DNA of 64,000 nt from Symbiodinium natans (taxonomy: Eukaryota > Sar > Dinophyceae > Suessiales > Symbiodiniaceae), in the NCBI GenBank assembly GCA_905221605.1, contig CAJNDS010002260.1:357001-421000 (forward strand), in the 5' to 3' direction. The notes under the pieces were generated by a model, which saw nothing but the letters and a program-made list of their open reading frames with translations, searched no databases and was not told where the DNA came from. Both the position numbers and the translations under genes were made by a program. Every line of letters begins with the position of its first letter. Position 1 is the first letter of the stretch. Positions 43,353 through 54,914 of this stretch are shown here, piece by piece.

Positions 43353-43631
43353 GTTTAGGTTTAGGGTTTAGGGTTTGGGGTTTAGGGGTTTAGGACTCAG
43401 AGTTAGGGTTTAGGGTTTAGGATTCCGAATTTTAGGGTTCGGGGTTAGGGTGTAGGGACCTAATCTCGGCCCGAAAGCCTCCCAGACATACAACTTCCGG
43501 CCCCAGAACAGCTAAGCCTTGCAAGAAAACATCATGGGTTTCCCTGCTACCCCCCTCTATTGCCAGGGTTTAGGGTTTAGGGTTTAGGGTTTAGGGTTTA
43601 GGCTTTAGGGTTTAGGGTTTAGGGTTTAGGG

Positions 43632-43722
43632 CTACCCCCCCAGGTTCCCCCCTTAAACATCCTCAATTGGGATTAATTATCCCTAAATAGCCTTAATCAT
43701 GGGGGGAACCTAGGGGGGGTAG
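43632..43722. mobile_element. Short element with long perfect-like inverted repeats
   Basis: CTACCCCCCCAGGTTCCCCC at the left and its complement at the right (GGGGGAACCTAGGGGGGGTAG), over 20 bp each, around an AT-rich 45-bp centre. Confidence 0.9.
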
Positions 43723-43762
43723 TATAGAGGGAGTAAGCATCCCACCCCCCACCCGGCCACCG

Positions 43763-43900
43763 ATGGATCCCAAGCGCAAGCTGGCTGGAGGCAAAAGGCG
43801 AAAGCTAGCCATAGGGTTCTTGAGGGACGGGGGGTTCACGGGGGGCTATTTCGAGCACGCGTTGGCAATGGCTGAGCTTCAGCCGTCGCAGGAACCCTAA
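43763..43900 (+). CDS. Candidate first exon, basic N-terminus
   Basis: MDPKRKLAGGKRRKLAIGFL then DGGFTGGYFEHALAMAEL, ending CAGGAACCCTAA; the real exon probably stops at the CAG before the CCCTAA text (about 43,890). The PKRKLAGGKRRK stretch looks like a nuclear-localisation signal. No family assigned. Confidence 0.45.
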   Translation: MDPKRKLAGGKRRKLAIGFLRDGGFTGGYFEHALAMAELQPSQEP

Positions 43901-43959
43901 GCCCCCTAAACGCAAAGTCTGAAATCCCCAAATCCTCTAGAATGTAGGCTTTAGGGTTT

Positions 43960-44700
43960 CGGGTTTAGGGTCGTTGATCCCGGAACACCAAGAACGACTT
44001 GGTTACCCCAGCCCCCAAACCCTGACCCAAGCCAGAGCCCTTCACTAAGTACAAGACGCACGCTTTTCAAAAATGATTGGCTTCCTTTAAGGGCCATCGG
44101 GCTGAAGGAACGACGCTCAGAAGTTGCCGGGGTATCCAAGTGGCTCTTGCCACCCTAAACCCGAAACCCGAAGCCCTGAACCCTACACCCTAGACCCCTG
44201 ACCTCTGAAAACCCCATTGGGAAGGTCAGGGGTGTGCTTCCACTGATTATCGCGACACCTTCACCCTAAGCCCGACATGCGACACCGCAAGCAGGCAGGC
44301 CTTTCGGCCGACTTCATAACGCACGTAGCCGAAGCGCAGCGGGCCCAGCCGGCATCCTCCTTCGTGCACTGGGAGCAGTCACACCCAGAGACTCCAAAAC
44401 CCCTTAATTCAGGAAGATACCTTAAACCAGAATAGGGTTCCTATTATAGTTCAAGGGATATTCCTCAATGAAGGGGTTTGGAATCACTTCGAGCATCAAC
44501 TCGAGCACATCGGAGCACAAAGCGAGTTAGGGTTGGGCGAGGACTTCGGGTTTATGGCGGTCCAGGACTCACCTCAACCCAGCCCAACATAATGCAACAC
44601 CACAAGCAAGAAAGTAGAGCTCACCTCGAACAGGTTTGGCACCCTGGTTCTGAGTCCCGAACAAGAACCCGCCAGTGGGTGTAGGCCTTAAGGGTTAGGG
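43960..44700 (+). other. Open islands, unassembled
   Basis: 43,981-44,154 is open on the plus strand (RTLFKNDWLPLRAIGLKERR). 44,276-44,398 is open as MRHRKQAGLSADFITHVAEA then QRAQPASSFVHWEQ, protein-like. 44,478-44,684 is open but compositionally weak. Confidence 0.35.
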
Positions 44701-44944
44701 TCCCTCCTACCGGGTTGACACGCCCGCCAAGATTTCTGGCCGGATGGCCCAAGCCCTTACCCAAACCCTAAGGCCCTAAAGCCTAAACCCTATAAGCCTG
44801 GACCCCAAAACCCCAAGACCCCTAAGCCCCTAACCCTAAACCCTACACCCTAAACCCTAAACCCTAAACCCCAAACCCCAACCCCCAACCCCAAACCCGA
44901 ATTAAAGGGCTGTACCCTTCACCCCAATGCCTCCCAACGCCCAG

Positions 44945-45021
44945 GAAGCTGCAGCTGGCAAAGGCGCGGCTCCATACCATCCGGGACGAGGTCAACGCCA
45001 TGCAGCCGGTGCAGGCTTCAG
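44945..45021 (+). CDS. Candidate exon, coiled-coil-like helix
   Basis: After CCCAG it reads KLQLAKARLHTIRDEVNAMQ then PVQAS and ends near GG|GTTTAGG. Heptad-like hydrophobic spacing suggests a coiled coil. Confidence 0.4.
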
Positions 45022-45069
45022 GGTTTAGGGGTTTAGGGTTTGGGGTTTAGGGTTCAGGGTTTAGGGCTG

Positions 45070-45209
45070 CTTGGAGGGTCGTGGTACGTCTGACCTCAGT
45101 GATAACGGTACTTATAACCCAATGATAACCGCATCAGGATACTCAAGGGGCTATTAAATGGGTTATAACTACAGCTATAAGTGGGTTAAAAGTACCCTGA
45201 ACCTCCAAG
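45070..45209. mobile_element. Family C element
   Basis: CTTGGAGGGTCGTGGTACG at the left and AAAGTACCCTGAACCTCCAAG at the right, interior with AACGGTACTTATAACCCAAT and GGGTTATAACTACAGCTATA. No TA duplication is clear at this copy. Confidence 0.8.
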
Positions 45210-47040
45210 AAGGATTTCAGGAGAGGTTGAGGGATGAATTTCGGTTTTAGGGTTTAGGGCCTTAGGGTTTCGGGTTTAAGGTTTCGGGTTTGAGGTTTGA
45301 AGGCGTAGGATGGAGGTTTCGGGGGTCTGGTGAAGAGGAGATGGACCTCCCCAACACCAAAGCCCATTCCCCCTCCCCCCAACCCAAAAAAACAAAAGGC
45401 CCCTGGACCCTAAACCCGAAACAGCCCCCAAGAGCCTAAACAGGAAAAAGACCCAAACGCAAAAGACCTCGAGCCCATGAAATGAACATCTGAGCTGCGT
45501 GGGAGGCTGACGACGCAGAAGACACGGTGCTTCTCCAGTCGCCTTCCGACCTTGCCTTTCCGCGGGAGTCAGGGCCTGAGCATTCGTGGCATGCGGGGGG
45601 TAAACTTACGCAAGCTTGCATAAGCTTGCGTAAACTTGCGTGTGGATTGGGTTTAGGGTTCAGGTTTCCGTAAACCTGCTGTGTATGTCTCCCCTAAACC
45701 CCAAACCAAAAGACCTCAACCCTAAACCGCCCTAAGCTTCAACACCCCAAACGCTACGCCCTAAAACCCCAAGCCCCAAAGCCCCAAAGCCCCAAAGCCC
45801 CAAAGCCCCAAAGCCCCAAAGCCCCAAAGCCCCCCAAAAGCCCCAAAGGCCCCAAAGCCCCAAAGCCCAAAGCCCCAAAGCCCAAAACCCCAACACCCCA
45901 AAACCCCAAAACCAGAAAACCCCAGAGCCCCAAAACCGCAAAACCCGAACACCCCAGATCCCTAAACCCGTAAACCTTAAACCCGTCATCCCGAAACCCT
46001 AATCTAAGGTTGGAACCATGGGCCCTTTGTATGGTCCCTTACCCTTGTTGAAAGGGATCCGAAGTATGGACCTTTATTTTATATAGTGTATATGAGGGAA
46101 AGACTGAACCCTGGACCCCTAGACCTACATTTTGGGCCCATACTTGGGACCTTAGTGCTTGGGGGCCTCCCGCGCGCGCGAGCAGGCGTTCGGAGACGCT
46201 CCTCTTTGAGGCTGAGGCTTCCCTCCTTTCAGAGAGTTCTTTGGGGGTTTTCGGGGTTTTAGGGGTTTAGGGGTTCTTAATGGAGCCCGGGTCATGGGGG
46301 GTAGGTACCTAGGGTGTTATTCGTTTGTGGGCTTTAGGGTTGAGGATTTAGGAGTTTACTATACCCATCCAAGAAACACCGAGTCCCAATGGTTTAGGTT
46401 CAGGATTTCGGATTTAGGTTTTAGGGGTAAAGCTACGGGGTTTGGGGTTTAGGGCCCAGGCCTAAGGGGGAAGTTTCAACTCCAAGGGGGTTAGTTTAGG
46501 GTTTAGGGTTTAGGCTTCAGGGTTCAGGGTTTGGGGATTAGCGTTTAGGGTTCAGGTTAGAGTTTAGGGCTCAGGGATTAGGGCTTATGGTTGAGGGTCA
46601 CAGGAAGAGACGCCTTTTACGGGGTCTTTCAGGGAGAGGGTGTAAGCCTTAGTGCCTTAGGTAGTCCCTTGGGATACGTTGTTTTCTCCCTCTCTTATTG
46701 GGTTTAAGCGGATCATATCTAGGAATCATTTTCAGACGGTTAAAAGAACAAAACCAGGGTCCTTAAGCAAGGGGGGGCGGTTCAAGGGGGGTATGTAACC
46801 CAAGGTTCCCCAATACTCCCTGGTACGCCTTGCAGAAAAACCCAAAGCTTCACAAGCCACGCACTCGGCAGTTCAGGGCTCAAGGTTTGGGGGTGGTTGG
46901 GGTTTAGGCTTTAGGCTTTAGGGTTTTTGGGTTTAGGGTCCAGGGCTTAGGGCTGTAGGCTGTAGGGTTTTGTAGGGTTGTCGGGTTCAGGGCGTAGGTT
47001 TAAGGGTCAGGGCTTCGTGTTGGGTGTTTGAGGGTTCCTG
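45210..47040. other. Stretch dominated by degenerate repeats and palindromic text
   Basis: 45,497-45,600 is open as DDAEDTVLLQSPSDLAFPRE. 45,600-45,645 has ACGCAAGCTTGC palindromes. 45,770-45,850 is CCCCAAAG repeat. 46,000-46,150, 46,640-46,810 and 47,260-47,540 share TAGTCCCTTGGGATA/GGTTCCGAGG-like motifs, perhaps a larger element family. No gene could be supported. Confidence 0.4.
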
Positions 47041-47105
47041 AAACCCTAAACCCTAAACCCTAAACCCTAAACCCTAAACCCTAAACCCTAAACCCTAAAC
47101 TCTAG
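47041..47105 (-). repeat. CCCTAAA array, about 9 units
   Basis: Near-perfect units before the exon candidate at 47,146. Confidence 0.95.
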
Positions 47106-47145
47106 ACCCCGAAACCCCAAGTGCTAGCCTTTGTGTGAGGCCACA

Positions 47146-47259
47146 ACCACCACTTCCACTGACGCGACCTTCCTCCACCAGTTGAGCGATGACATCAAGA
47201 CCGAAGGCTTTGGCCCTGTTCTCTGCCCCCTGGTTCTTCGGAGGGAACGTGGGAAGTAG
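47146..47259 (+). CDS. Candidate terminal exon
   Basis: Open as TTTSTDATFLHQLSDDIKTE then GFGPVLCPLVLRRERGK with TAG at 47,257-47,259. Protein-like but unrecognised. Confidence 0.4.
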   Translation, partial: TTTSTDATFLHQLSDDIKTEGFGPVLCPLVLRRERGK

Positions 47260-49314
47260 GGGGTCGAAATATGCCCTTTAAGGGATTACATAGGGTACCT
47301 CATTCCCTCATTCCCTACTAAGAGCCGGCCAGTCCAGGTAGGCCCTTGGGATATCTGGTGTTTTTACCGAGTTTGGTTCAAGACGGTCAGAATCTTAGAA
47401 ATATTTTTCAGAGGGCTTTATGGGCTATCCGAGTTCTCCTTAGGAATCAGGGCTGTATTCCGGGGTTAAGAGTTTGGGTATGTAAAACCCAAACGAATTA
47501 TCACAGGCATTTTCTTTTAGTATGGTTCCGAGGGTAGTATAGGTTCTCCAGAAGTTCACGGAGTGATAGAAGCAAGACCCTGTGCCAAAGTGCAGCTACC
47601 TCTTTGACTCAGGGTTTAAGGTTTAGGGTGTGGGGGGTTTGAGGTCCAGGGTGAGTCCAGCCAGTGCAGCTTTCGACGCCGCAGCCCCCAAGCCCAGAAG
47701 CATCCAACAGGCGTCTTCCACTACTTCTCCTCCCGCGCGGCTTTCTGGACCGGGGTCAGAGCTACTTAGGAGTACCAGGGTGGGTTCGCCCTCCCCCCAA
47801 AACGGGGGTTTAGGGTTTAGGGTTCAGGGTTTAGGGTTTAGGGTCTCGGGTTTAGGGTTTAGGGTTTAGGGTTCAGGGCCTACCCCCAAAAAATCCTCTC
47901 CAAAGCACAACAACAACTTCAGAGAATCAAGAGCGGCTTTCAGGGGCTTTAAATCGACCCTAAACCATCCCCTAATCCCGAAAAGCAAGCCAGGGGCCCT
48001 AGACCCTGAACCCTGTTCTGCTCTGCCTCCCACCCGCCTCTGAAACATGTTCCCACTAGGGTTTAGGGTTTAGGGTTTAGGGGTTCGGGGTTAGGGGTTG
48101 GGTTTAGGGTTTAGGGTTTAGGGCTATGGCCATACAATATCTGCGGGTCCTACCCGGCTTGCGTGCCCAAACCCTACTTGAAGGCACCGTATTCAACACA
48201 AACCTAAACCCTAAACCCTAAACCCCAAACCCCAAACCCGAAACCCGAAACCCTAAACCCTAAACCCTAGACCCTAGACCCTACACCCTAAACCCTCAAC
48301 CCTAAATCCTAAACCCTAAAAGCACAAACCTCGTCGCGCAGGATCGGCATTGCGTCTGCTTGCATGATCATGTGCCGGGCAGCCTGGACCGGCGCAAACA
48401 GCGCTTTAGGGTTTAGGGTTCAGGGTTGCATTTAGACCTTGGGTAGGTGAAGTGGGGTTACAGCTACAGTTGCCCCGCCTTATGACCACCTAGCCACCCT
48501 AGACCTTGAACTCTGACTCCTAAACCTAAACCTTATAAACCCTACAGTAAACCCTCATCCCTAAACCCTAACTCTCCCAGCCTAAACAGGCTCTGGAGGG
48601 AGGGGGCGGGCGGGGAGGAGGGGGGGAGGAGGGGGGGGGGAGGAGGGGGGGGGAGGGGGGGGAGGAGGGGGGGAGGAGGGGGGGATGAGGGGGAGGAGGG
48701 GGGAGGGGGGGAGGAGGGGGGGAGGAGGGGGAGGAGGGGAGAGGATTCCCTCAGCAACCTGGCAAGAAGCCAACGCCAAATGAGGGTTGAGGGTTTCGGC
48801 CATATTCCAAAGAGTTCCTAAACCGTAAGCCCGCCCAACGAGAAAGTTGTTGGGTTTGGGGTTGAACGGGTTAGGGTTCAGGTTTCTCCTTGTGAAAGAC
48901 TCATCGGGTCTCTAGGCTCAGGCGCCACAACCTTATACCCTCTGCGTGAACACTCCCAGACGATCGGTGAAGGGTTGGGGTCTCGGGTTTCCTGGTAGAA
49001 GGCCCCCGTTGTCGGGGCCTGCCTTGCGGAGGCTTGCTTCAGTTAGCCTGCTGCACTCCCTACACACAGCAGGCACGTGATACAGGGGGCACTAGGGTCC
49101 AGGGTTGAGGGTTTTACTAGGTGGTCCTTGGGCTACTTTATGTTGGCCCTTGTTCGTCTAAGGGATCTTATGTCGGAGTGTGGCCAACCTTAGATTTGGG
49201 TTAGGGTTAAGGGTACCTGTGAGAGTCATAAGTTGTTCCCGAGGCAGCAAGGGAATTGCGGGGTACCCGGGCTTAGGGAAAAAAGATTCAGGGTTTAGAG
49301 TTTCGGATGTGGGG
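47260..49314. other. Repeats, purine tract and weak islands
   Basis: 47,640-47,790 is open (VSPASAAFDAAAPKPRSIQQ). 47,800-47,880 and 48,055-48,125 are TTTAGGG tracts and 48,200-48,320 is CCCTAAA. 48,124-48,205 reads MAIQYLRVLPGLRAQTLLEG. 48,330-48,410 reads STNLVAQDRHCVCLHDHVPG. 48,590-48,750 is a G-rich GGAGGGGG purine tract. 48,880-49,310 has no assigned reading. Confidence 0.4.
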
Positions 49315-49412
49315 GTTTACGAAAACAGCGGACCCCCCTTTTCTGGATGCCAAATAATAGGATTCCCTGAGAAATAAGGACCGTAATGAGGTACCCCTAT
49401 TTCGGAAACCCC
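49315..49412. mobile_element. Family B element
   Basis: GTTTACGAAAACAGCGGACC at the left and GGTACCCCTATTTCGGAAAC at the right; ATAATAGGATTCCCTGA core. Confidence 0.8.
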
Positions 49413-49484
49413 CTGTGGCCTTAAGGTTTGGGGGTTTAGGGTTTAGGGTTTGGGTTTAGGGTTTAGGGTTAGGGCCTAAATGTA

Positions 49485-49685
49485 CCTTATGTAGTCCCAA
49501 AATACCTAAGTAGCCCCTTAAGAACCCCTAAATGCTTACATATAAGGGCCCCTTCTTTAGTCCCTAGACCCTTGATATTAGGGGGAGGGGATCTTTCCTT
49601 TTTGTACATAAGAAGCCCCTAGACAAACCCCTAAATAACGCCTAAGGTCCCTTATAAGGGCCCCCCCTGTAGTCCCTTGACTCTA
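49485..49685. mobile_element. Family E-type element
   Basis: CTAAGTAGCCCCTTAAGAAC, TATAAGGGCCCCTTCTTTAG and CCCTTGA blocks occur in the same order twice here and again at 50,520-50,695, so it looks like two tandem or nested copies. Confidence 0.6.
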
Positions 49686-49904
49686 GCAGCCTTCGGCCAA
49701 AGAACCGCGTTTTGGATGCACCTACTTAGCACTTGAGATTTCATGCAGGAAGAGTTCTGAGAACCCTCTGTTTTGAAATCCTTTTGCAGTTGGAGCATTA
49801 TTTCCCTAAACCCTACTCCCCAAGTCCGTAAACTCCGTAAACTCCCAAAAGCCTTGGCCCTTATTGGCCCTTAAACCCCAGCAGGACAAACAGCTTAAGC
49901 TCAA

Positions 49905-50012
49905 TCCCTAAACCCTAAACCGTAAACCCTAAACCCTAAACCCTAAACCCTAAACCCTAAACCCTAAACCCTAAACCCTAAACCCTAAACCCTAAACCCT
50001 AAACCCTAAACC
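49905..50012 (-). repeat. CCCTAAA array, about 15 units
   Basis: Near-perfect units ending just before the exon candidate at 50,023. Confidence 0.97.
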
Positions 50013-50022
50013 CTGAACGCAG

Positions 50023-50102
50023 GGGGAGGGCGAAGCCTTCGATGACTTGGCAGAGGCACTGCCCGGAGTCGCAAGGTTTTCAGGAGCTCTGGCGCGGGGG
50101 AG
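50023..50102 (+). CDS. Candidate 80-nt internal exon
   Basis: After CGCAG it reads EGEAFDDLAEALPGVARFSG then ALARG and ends GGGGGAG|GCAATA, a possible GC donor. Strongly protein-like; unrecognised. Confidence 0.45.
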
Positions 50103-50859
50103 GCAATATGCACATCCCTGAACCCTACCCCCTACACCCTTACCCCCTAAACAACCCTGACCCCCCCTAAAGCCTAAACCCTAAACCCTAAACCGTAATC
50201 CCTAAACCCTAAACCCCTAAACCCCTAAACCCCTAAACCCCTAAACCCCTAAACCCGCCCTGAGCTGTGCGGTCATCATGTCCGATGTGGCGTCTGGTCG
50301 CCGTGACGTTCTATTTATTTTTTTGAGATTTCAAGAATTATGATAGGGATCTCACTGAGGGTTAGGGTTTAGGGTTTAGGCTTCAGGGTTCAGGGTTTAG
50401 GGTTTAGGGTTTAGGGTTTAGGGTTCAGGGTTCAGGGTTTAGGGTTTAGTAGGATTTGTTCTCTTTTCTTTTCCTCTTCTTCTCAGAAGCATGCAAGTGC
50501 GGGCTCAGAGCTCAGTGCTTTCCCCTATTAAGGGACCCCTCGAAGGGACCTTTCATCTTATTCCCCATAAACAAACCCCTGTATATACCTTACATAGTGC
50601 CTATATCTAAGTAGCCCCTAAAGAACCCCTAAGTAACCCCCCGGCGTCCCTTATGAGGGTCCCTCCTTTAACCCCTTGACCCTACTTGCCGTCCTACGCA
50701 GTTGGTCGACTAAACGCACGGGGCCTGATGTCGAGTGTACCCGAAAGGGGATCCCTCAATCCCAAACCCTAAAACCCCCCAAAAAGGGATCCCCTCACCC
50801 TAAACCCTGAACCCCAAGAAAAGATCCCTAAACCCTAAACCCCCTCAACCCTAAACCCC

Positions 50860-50898
<39 letters not shown>

Positions 50899-51167
50899 AA
50901 CCTCAACCCTAAACCCCAAACCCAGGAAGGGATCGTATGTTAAGGAACTGCCAACCTTTCAAGCAAGCTCCGCGCTGTTCGAAGGCATGGGTGCCTGCCG
51001 GAAAGGTTCCCCCGGCAGGTTTTTGGGATAGGGTTTAGGGTTTAGGGTTTAGGTTTAGGGTTTAGGGTTTAGGGTTCAGGGTGCACACAGATGGGATGGG
51101 GGGTTTGGGGTTTAGGGTTTAGGTTTAGGGTTTAGGGTTTAAGGTTTAGGGTTTCCAGGTTGACCCA
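50103..51167. other. Repeats, family E element and islands
   Basis: 50,155-50,255 holds CCCCTAAA octamers. 50,340-50,450 and 51,030-51,155 are TTTAGGG/TTCAGGG tracts. 50,520-50,695 is a family E element (CTAAGTAGCCCCTAAAGAAC, CCCTTATGAGGGTCCCTCC). 50,760-50,930 is CCCTAAA/CCCTCAA. Islands at 50,270 and 50,945 are unrecognised. Confidence 0.5.
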
Positions 51168-51256
51168 GCGTAGGCCCTAATCGGTTCCCTTGCATGCCCT
51201 TTTAGACGAAAAAGGGCACCCTTTCTATTTCTAGGTTACCCTTGGGTGCAGGATAG
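51168..51256. mobile_element. Family A element, degenerate, ending at an exon candidate
   Basis: GACCCAGCGTAGGCCC at the left; AAAAAGGGCACCCTTTCTAT and CTAGGTTACCC at the right as in other family A copies. It ends GGATAG directly before 51,257. Confidence 0.55.
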
Positions 51257-51345
51257 GATGGGAGCTCTTCACGGATGCCTTCGCACTCCGCCCCGAAGAC
51301 CCTGGAAGCCATGAGAACGGAGTCCTCTACTACACCCCTACACGC
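51257..51345 (+). CDS. Candidate exon following a family A element
   Basis: Open as WELFTDAFALRPEDPGSHEN then GVLYYTP. It starts immediately after the element's AG, the same arrangement as in the E2 gene. Confidence 0.4.
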
Positions 51346-52880
51346 CCCAAACCCGAAACCCCAAACCCCAAGCCCTCAACCCTAGTCATGGGAGGGGGTA
51401 AGGGTGGGGGGTAGTGTAGGAGACATCAAAATCTCAAAGACTTGCAACCAGGCCTTAGCGCTGAAATCTGGCCCCGGAGCCAGCCGAGGGCTTAATACCC
51501 TCCCCGATCAGCTATAGCCTCTGCTTCAGGCCACAAACGCAGGAAACCCTGAAACCCCGAACCCGCCCTAGCACCCCCCCCCAAGCCCATGCGAGAGTTT
51601 CCGAAAACAAGGGACCCAGTATGGACCCCTAAACAGTAGGATTCCGTTATAATAAGGACCCCCAATAAGATACCCCGAATTTCCGAAACCCCCATGTTCT
51701 CATGGGCTTTCGGCTAGGGTTGATCCAAAGGCTCAGTCCCATCCCTGAATCCCGCTGAAGCCCCAAACCCTAAACACTTCCCCCCAATATGACCCCCCGA
51801 ACCACCTGATAAAACCCATTGCAGTGCTTCTCCCAGACAAAATGGGAATCTTCAAGGCGACCATTCCCGTTATCTTCGACTTGCATGATCATGGGAGTAT
51901 CAAGTATAGACAAGTCCACAAAGACGTAAAGTACATGTACATAAACATGCTCCACACACACGCGCACGCATATAGATAAATGAATAAATAAATTAATATA
52001 TGAGTTTTTGTACGCGCACATTTAATGCATATTTTGGGTATAAAGCCGTAAACCCCGGAACCCTAAACCCTCAACCCCAAACTTCCGGGAGCATTGAACC
52101 TTACAGTAGGAGGGGGATAGCCGCCTCACGCCGCGCCCTGGAGCACGGACACTGGCGGGCCGCGTTTTTCCGCGCTGCTGTGTCACCTCCGGGATGAGCA
52201 CGCGAGGACGCGAAAGGGTAAGTTTAGGGTTTTATGGTTTAGAGTTTGGGGTTTCGGGGCTAGGGATAGACGAAGTCCTTGCGGGCTTCGCAGGGGCCCT
52301 GAACAGTGACCGGTTTAGGGTGTTTGGGCTTAGCTTTCACGTAATTTGGGTGTAAGCCCGAAACCCTAAGCCCTAAACCCTAGACCCCAAACCCTGAACC
52401 CTGAACCCTGAACTCCGAACCCGCAACTGCCATGTTGTCAGGATGAGATACCTTTTAGAGGCTCTGTGGCATGTTCCGGCTGCTCTCCTTTAAGAAAAAG
52501 GTGTAGGGTTCAGGATTCGGGTTTAGGTTCAGGGTTCAGAGGTTTAGCCCTGATTCAAGGGTTAGGTTTTGGGATGTTCGGGCTGGGTTTCTAAATAGCA
52601 CGAGCTTTTGCCGCAGCATTGCTACCCAAACCAGCTCAGCGCACTTAGCCGCTGCGCCATCGCGACACAAGATGCTGGGTTCTGCTTTGGAAAGATGTTT
52701 CTTTTTTCTTCTTTTGTTGTTGTCTTTCTGGGCGCCTGTATGAGTGTTCGAAGAGCCAACAACATGAATAAGTGTACCTTGCTGCGATGCATATCATCCA
52801 TGCATCATGGTACTACTATGTAATTTTGTGTGCACATATATTTTTTCGTATACACATACCTCGACTTAATTGTTGAGGGC
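51346..52880. other. Family B element and unassigned islands
   Basis: 51,595-51,695 is a family B element (GTTTCCGAAAACAAGGGACC to CCCCGAATTTCCGAAACCCC). 51,430-51,500 reads LKDLQPGLSAEIWPRSQPRA to a stop. 52,105-52,196 reads YSRRGIAASRRALEHGHWRA to a stop. 51,770-52,020 and 52,600-52,870 are A+T-richer with no recognised gene. Confidence 0.4.
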
Positions 52881-53231
52881 GCTGCAACGAACGACCCCGA
52901 GGATGGCGACGGATTTGCCAACCGTCCGACTCGGAAGCGCTATCCACGCCGAAGGCGCCGAAACCCCAAACCCTAAACACTAAACCCGAAACCCTAAACC
53001 CTGAACCCTAAGCCCCAAACCCTAAACACCAAACCTCAACCCTAAACCCTAAACCCTAACCATAAACCCTAAACCCTAAACCCTAAACCCTAACCATAAA
53101 CCCTAAATCCTAAACCTTACTTCGGTAATTGGGCTTAGGACCTGGGTTGTTTTAGGCCGTGGGGTTGAGGGTGCTTTGGATGCCAGTAGGGAACGTGACA
53201 TAAGTTTCCACAATCTGGAGTTACACGCGGA

Positions 53232-53480
53232 TAGATTATATATATATATATATGTGTGTGTTTTCATAGATTTAGTTTTCGGTGGTAGGCGAGAGGGTGC
53301 TCATATTTGCATATATATAAAAATATATAAACACATGTGTGATGCCGGTTCTCGCTCCGCCACCCTTCTTGAGACAATTGTGTCATCTGGAACGCTTGGG
53401 ACGCTTTGCCCCCTCACTCCTCTAAACCCGAACCCCCCCCCCCCCCCCGCCCCGCTTCCGGCGGGGGGGGGGGTGAGGGG
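53232..53480. repeat. TA microsatellite and C/G homopolymer palindrome
   Basis: TATATATATATATATG at about 53,236-53,254 and further ATATA near 53,310. C17 followed by a G12 run at 53,437-53,474 can form a hairpin. Confidence 0.9.
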
Positions 53481-54637
53481 GAGGGGGCTCTAAAGCTTGA
53501 GCCGGGCCACCGTATGCTCTGAATGGATGGCAGCACGAAGCCTGAGGCTCCTAGTGTCACGAGTGTGGGGTTTGAGGTTTTGGGTTTGGGGGTTTAGGGT
53601 TTAGGGCTCTGATTCCTCCGGCAGCTTTCCTTGTCTAAGGGTCCAAGGGTGGGTGCTCTGTTGCGGCGGGTGCTCTGTTGCAGCGACCCCAAGGCCCCAA
53701 GCCCTCAAATAGGGTTTGGGGTCTGGGGTTTAGGGTTTGGGGTTTGGGGCAATTATTTAGGGTTTGGGGTGTGGGGTTTGGGGTTTAGGGTTTAGGGTTT
53801 GGGGTCTTTCTGGGTTCCAGGGTTCCAGGGTTCATCTGAGCAGGCTGTGGCAGCACGAAAGAAGAAGATTCACAACGCATGGCCAAGGCCTGCCTGTGAC
53901 TGGGCGGCTTCTAGCAAACCTCTTCGGGTTTAGGGTTAGGGTTTAGGCTTTGGAGTTTAGGGTTTTTGGGTGGGGGCGGGTGTCAGGGTCTACACCCTAT
54001 ATCCTTCACTTGAAACCGTGCCGAAATTAGCAGCCCCAAGCAGCACCCTGACCCTGACCCCTGATAAAAAGTCCCCAAGAAACCCTGGACCCCAACCACT
54101 AGATCCCTAGAGTACAAACCCATAAACCCTAATCTTAAGCCCCAGGCCCCTCAACCCCTGTACCCCTATACCTGAGGCTGCGGGTCTACGCCAAAGCGCG
54201 CAAGAACGTGTCAGGCCGGACCTTAGGGTTTGCAGCTCGGGGGTCGTTTAGGGTTTAGGGTTTGGGGTTTGGGGTTTAGGGTTTCGGGTTTAGACATTAG
54301 GGCTTGGGGCTGAGGGTGATTCATGAGACCGTGCGTGATAACATTTTTTTGGCTTTTGACTTTGTACACATTTCAGTAAATACGAAACATGTTTCTCTAT
54401 GGTTCTGAGGGGAGTATAGTTTAGGGTGTAGTGCAAGGCTGGGGGTTAAGGGTCTAGGGCGTAGGGTCTAGGGTTTAGGGTTTAGAGCTTGGTGTTGAGG
54501 GGCAAGGTTTTCGCTGGCGTGCTTTTGCTCCCAATGAAGCTCATGGCTTTCGGGCCACAAGTTTGATTGGCACTCGGGTTGGCGCTCGGAGCAACTGTTT
54601 CGGGGGCATAGTGGGGTTCAGGGTTAAGGGTTTGGGG

Positions 54638-54914
54638 TTGGGATGTTCCCCCTTATACTACCAGCTTCAGGATTATTGTAGGGGGTACTATGAATCCCTA
54701 TTAGTGACGGTTAGTAATTATCAGGGGGAACATGGGGCTCAGGGTTTTAGGACTTCGCTGAATCCAGGGACCCCTTGATGTGCATGGGAGCCCCCAAAAC
54801 CGTAGAATCCTGCAGGCCCTAACAATTGGATGTTCCCCCTTGTTCTAACAGTCTTTCATGGGGGTTCTATTACCCCCTACTATAATCTCGATGAAGGGCT
54901 GGAACATCCCAACC
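54638..54914. mobile_element. Two family D elements in X copy 2
   Basis: 54,638-54,735 (TTGGGATGTTCCCCCTTATA to GGGGGAACATGG) and 54,826-54,912 (TTGGATGTTCCCCCTTGTTC to GGAACATCCCAA), about 90 bp apart in direct order. Confidence 0.85.

Noticed and set aside
45732-45989. Gly-Phe-Trp-Leu rich reverse frames
   Set aside because: Read-through of CCCCAAAG repeats; similar GFGVWGLGF-like peptides elsewhere are the translation of CCCCAAA/CCCTAAA tracts.
48542-48803. Proline-rich reverse frames
   Set aside because: Translation of the GGAGGGGG purine tract.
52630-52670. tRNA gene or tRNA-derived SINE on the reverse strand
   Set aside because: TGGCGCAGCGG matches a pol III A box, but no B box, no closing acceptor stem and no anticodon arm can be found nearby.
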